From positions 1-8,650 of the forward strand of contig CAJXAS010000072.1 in assembly GCA_913050305.1 (NCBI GenBank): 8,650 nucleotides of DNA. Direction: 5' to 3'. The notes under the pieces are model-generated. The model was not told the origin of the DNA, did no database searches, and saw only the letters and a program-made list of their open reading frames with translations. Made by a program: the position numbers and the translations under genes. This document shows positions 7,012 through 8,650 of this stretch, in pieces (within the stretch, counting starts at the first letter, position 1; every line of letters begins with the position of its first letter). The DNA comes from an uncultured Polaribacter sp. (GTDB lineage: Bacteria; Bacteroidota; Bacteroidia; Flavobacteriales; Flavobacteriaceae).

Positions 7012-7025
7012 CGAAACCGGTTTCG
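7012..7025. promoter_or_regulatory. LacI-family operator O2 (perfect 14-bp palindrome)
   Basis: CGAAACCGGTTTCG is identical to its own reverse complement, with the central CG typical of LacI-family operators. It shares CGGTTTCGTAAA with O1 in front of lacI. It lies in the 199-bp region between the divergent isomerase operon and the GMC gene, 10 bp upstream of the candidate leftward -33 box and 17 bp upstream of the candidate rightward -33 box. One bound dimer could therefore control both transcripts. Assignment to the local LacI protein is inference, though the pair of matching sites flanking the cluster makes it strong. Confidence 0.87.
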
Positions 7026-7042
7026 TAAATGATTTGCACCTT

Positions 7043-7074
7043 TTTGTGATTCATCTTTAATGTTATTAAATTTC
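7043..7074 (+). promoter_or_regulatory. Candidate promoter of the GMC dehydrogenase gene
   Basis: TTTG (7043-7046) is followed after 20 bp by TAAATTTC (7067-7074), matching the Bacteroidota -7 consensus TAnnTTTG at every defined position but the last. The spacing fits the usual range. The start codon follows about 50 bp later, and the operator palindrome lies 17 bp upstream of the -33 box. Confidence 0.4.
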
Positions 7075-7125
7075 TTTGCCTACTTTAATCCTCTGAAAAC
7101 AGAATTAGTTTAAAAATAAATACGA

Positions 7126-8650
7126 ATGGATACTATAAATAACGACTTAAATTCTTACGATGCTATTGTAGTTGGTACCGGAATTTCTGGAGGCTGGGCA
7201 GCCAAAGAGCTTTGTGAAAACGGCTTAAAAACCTTAGTTTTAGAAAGAGGACCAATGGTAAAGCATGTAGAAGATTACCCTACAGCGCATTTAGATCCTT
7301 GGGATATGCCTAATGGTGGAAAAGCAACCCAAGAAATTATTGATAGAAAACCAAAACAACATAGAACAGGATATACTACGCATGTGGCTCGTGAACACTT
7401 TTTTGTAGACGATGTAAAGCATCCTTATAATGAGAATAAACGTTTCGATTGGATTAGAGGATACCACGTTGGTGGTAGATCTTTAATGTGGGGAAGACAA
7501 AGTTACCGTTTAAGTGATATTGATTTTGGTGCCAATAAAAAAGATGGTATTGGTGTAGATTGGCCAATTCGGTATAAAGATATTGAAAAGTGGTACGATA
7601 AAGTAGAAGAATATATTGGCGTAAGTGGAGAGAATTTAGGTTTGAAACAATTACCAGATCAGAAATTATTAAAGCCAATGAATCTAAATTGTGTAGAAGA
7701 AGTTTTAAAAGAAAAGCTAGCTACAAATTTTGATGACGGACGTTTATTAACTATTGGTAGAACTGCACATATTACAGAAGGTACCAAACCAGGAGAAGGT
7801 AGAAGTACTTGTCAATATAGAAACAGATGTATGCGAGGTTGCCCTTATGGAGCTTATTTTAGCAGTAATTCTTCTACATTACCAGCAGCAGATGCTACAG
7901 GAAATATGACTTTAAGACCTAATTCTATTGTACATGAAGTAATTTATGATGACGTTACTAAAAAAGCAACGGGTGTAAGGTTGATAGATGCAGAGACAAA
8001 AGAGTCATTGGTATATAATGCTAAAGTTGTTTTTCTATGTGCATCTTCTATGGCGTCTACTTCTATTTTATTACAATCCAAATCAGCACGTTTTCCAAAC
8101 GGATTAGGAAATGATAGTGGAGAATTAGGGCACAATATTATGGATCATCATTTTCATGTTGGAGCAAGTGCAAAAGCAACTGGTTTTGATGACAAATATG
8201 TAAAAGGAAGAAGACCAAATGGAGTTTATATTCCTAGGTTTAGAAATTTAGGAGGTAATACAGAGGCAGAAACTTTTAAAAGAGGGTATGGTTACCAAGG
8301 CGGTGCAAGCAGAAGTAGTGCTTCAGAATTGGTTGCCGAACTCAAATATGGTCCAGAATTAAAAGAAGCAATCTTAAAACCTGGAGAATGGAACGTAAAT
8401 TTATTGGCTTTTGGTGAAACATTGCCAGATCATAAAAACAAGTTGTTTTTAGATTACGATAAAAAAGACGAATGGGGTTTACCAACCGTTACTTTTGATG
8501 CTGCGTTTGGTGAAAATGAAATGGCAATGCGTAAAGACATGCAAGAACAAGCTGTTAGAATGCTAACTGAAGCTGGCTTTGAAGAAGTAAATGGGTACGA
8601 TAATAAAGATGGAGCAGCGATGGGGTTAGGAATCCATGAAATGGGAACTG
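7126..8650 (+). CDS. GMC-family FAD-dependent (glucoside/sugar) dehydrogenase, 3' end outside window
   Basis: An open frame of 508 codons runs to the window edge without a stop; about 50-70 C-terminal residues should be missing. The N-terminus carries the FAD-binding GTGISG (17-22) with acidic Glu40 at the end of the second strand, then the GMC signature RGYHVGGRSLMWG (111-123). Cys229, Cys235 and Cys239 lie in C-x5-C-x3-C-P-x-G-A, the spacing of the [3Fe-4S] ligands in the catalytic subunit of bacterial FAD-glucose dehydrogenase, pointing to an electron-transferring dehydrogenase rather than an oxidase. His504 in IHEMGT fits the catalytic histidine of the family. Glucoside 3-dehydrogenases belong here, and the neighbours favour C3 oxidation of a glycoside; gluconate or other polyol dehydrogenase remains possible. 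No signal peptide is present; relatives are exported together with a small Tat-signal subunit. The ATG at 7126 is first in frame and places the FAD motif at the usual distance. It is divergent from the operon across O2. Confidence 0.92.
   Translation, partial: MDTINNDLNSYDAIVVGTGISGGWAAKELCENGLKTLVLERGPMVKHVEDYPTAHLDPWDMPNGGKATQEIIDRKPKQHRTGYTTHVAREHFFVDDVKHPYNENKRFDWIRGYHVGGRSLMWGRQSYRLSDIDFGANKKDGIGVDWPIRYKDIEKWYDKVEEYIGVSGENLGLKQLPDQKLLKPMNLNCVEEVLKEKLATNFDDGRLLTIGRTAHITEGTKPGEGRSTCQYRNRCMRGCPYGAYFSSNSSTLPAADATGNMTLRPNSIVHEVIYDDVTKKATGVRLIDAETKESLVYNAKVVFLCASSMASTSILLQSKSARFPNGLGNDSGELGHNIMDHHFHVGASAKATGFDDKYVKGRRPNGVYIPRFRNLGGNTEAETFKRGYGYQGGASRSSASELVAELKYGPELKEAILKPGEWNVNLLAFGETLPDHKNKLFLDYDKKDEWGLPTVTFDAAFGENEMAMRKDMQEQAVRMLTEAGFEEVNGYDNKDGAAMGLGIHEMGT

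Noticed and set aside
7454..7678. Minus-strand open frame of 74 residues inside the GMC gene
   Set aside because: Antisense to the conserved GMC signature region; composition is a mirror of the coding strand. The similar frame at 7944-8135 is rejected for the same reason.

Overview
The window looks like a chromosomal piece of a low-GC Bacteroidota genome, most likely a (marine) member of the Flavobacteriaceae. The reasons are the very AT-rich intergenic DNA, the lack of purine-rich Shine-Dalgarno sequences, candidate promoters of the TTTG / TAnnTTTG type, Bacteroidota-style lipoproteins, and protein families typical of that phylum. The genus cannot be read from the sequence. No RNA gene, CRISPR array, transposase or prophage gene was seen.

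Layout. Positions 1-32 (minus strand) hold what looks like the first codons of a divergent gene with a signal-peptide-like N-terminus. Positions 33-318 are an AT-rich regulatory region with a LacI-type operator (182-195). A LacI-family regulator follows (319-1338, plus). Converging on it is a five-gene minus-strand cluster, read from 6926 down to 1352: a lipoprotein TIM-barrel isomerase/epimerase (5952-6926), a NupG-like MFS transporter (4645-5874), a Gfo/Idh/MocA oxidoreductase (3315-4457), a cytoplasmic TIM-barrel isomerase/epimerase (2199-3254) and a DUF1080 (3-keto-disaccharide hydrolase family) lipoprotein (1352-2137). From the 199-bp divergent region at 6927-7125, which carries a perfect operator palindrome, a GMC-family FAD dehydrogenase is read in the other direction (7126 to the window end, incomplete). 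It carries a cysteine motif like the [3Fe-4S] ligand motif of bacterial FAD-glucose dehydrogenase.

How the parts may work together (inference). The set GMC dehydrogenase + DUF1080 + xylose-isomerase-like TIM barrels + Gfo/Idh/MocA + sugar/nucleoside-type MFS matches the recently recognised non-canonical route in which a glycoside is oxidised at C3, the weakened glycosidic bond is cleaved by elimination/hydration or hydrolysis, and the 3-keto sugar is reduced back. Signal sequences suggest a division between compartments. Oxidation and cleavage would occur in the periplasm (GMC enzyme, DUF1080 lipoprotein, lipoprotein TIM barrel), uptake through the MFS carrier, and reduction/isomerisation in the cytoplasm (Gfo/Idh/MocA, second TIM barrel). 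Nearly identical operators in front of lacI and between the operon and the GMC gene suggest one local regulon. The substrate cannot be deduced from the sequence.

The most notable unexplained element is a roughly 124-bp imperfect inverted repeat, with internal CACGAATT-like units, between the transporter and oxidoreductase genes.
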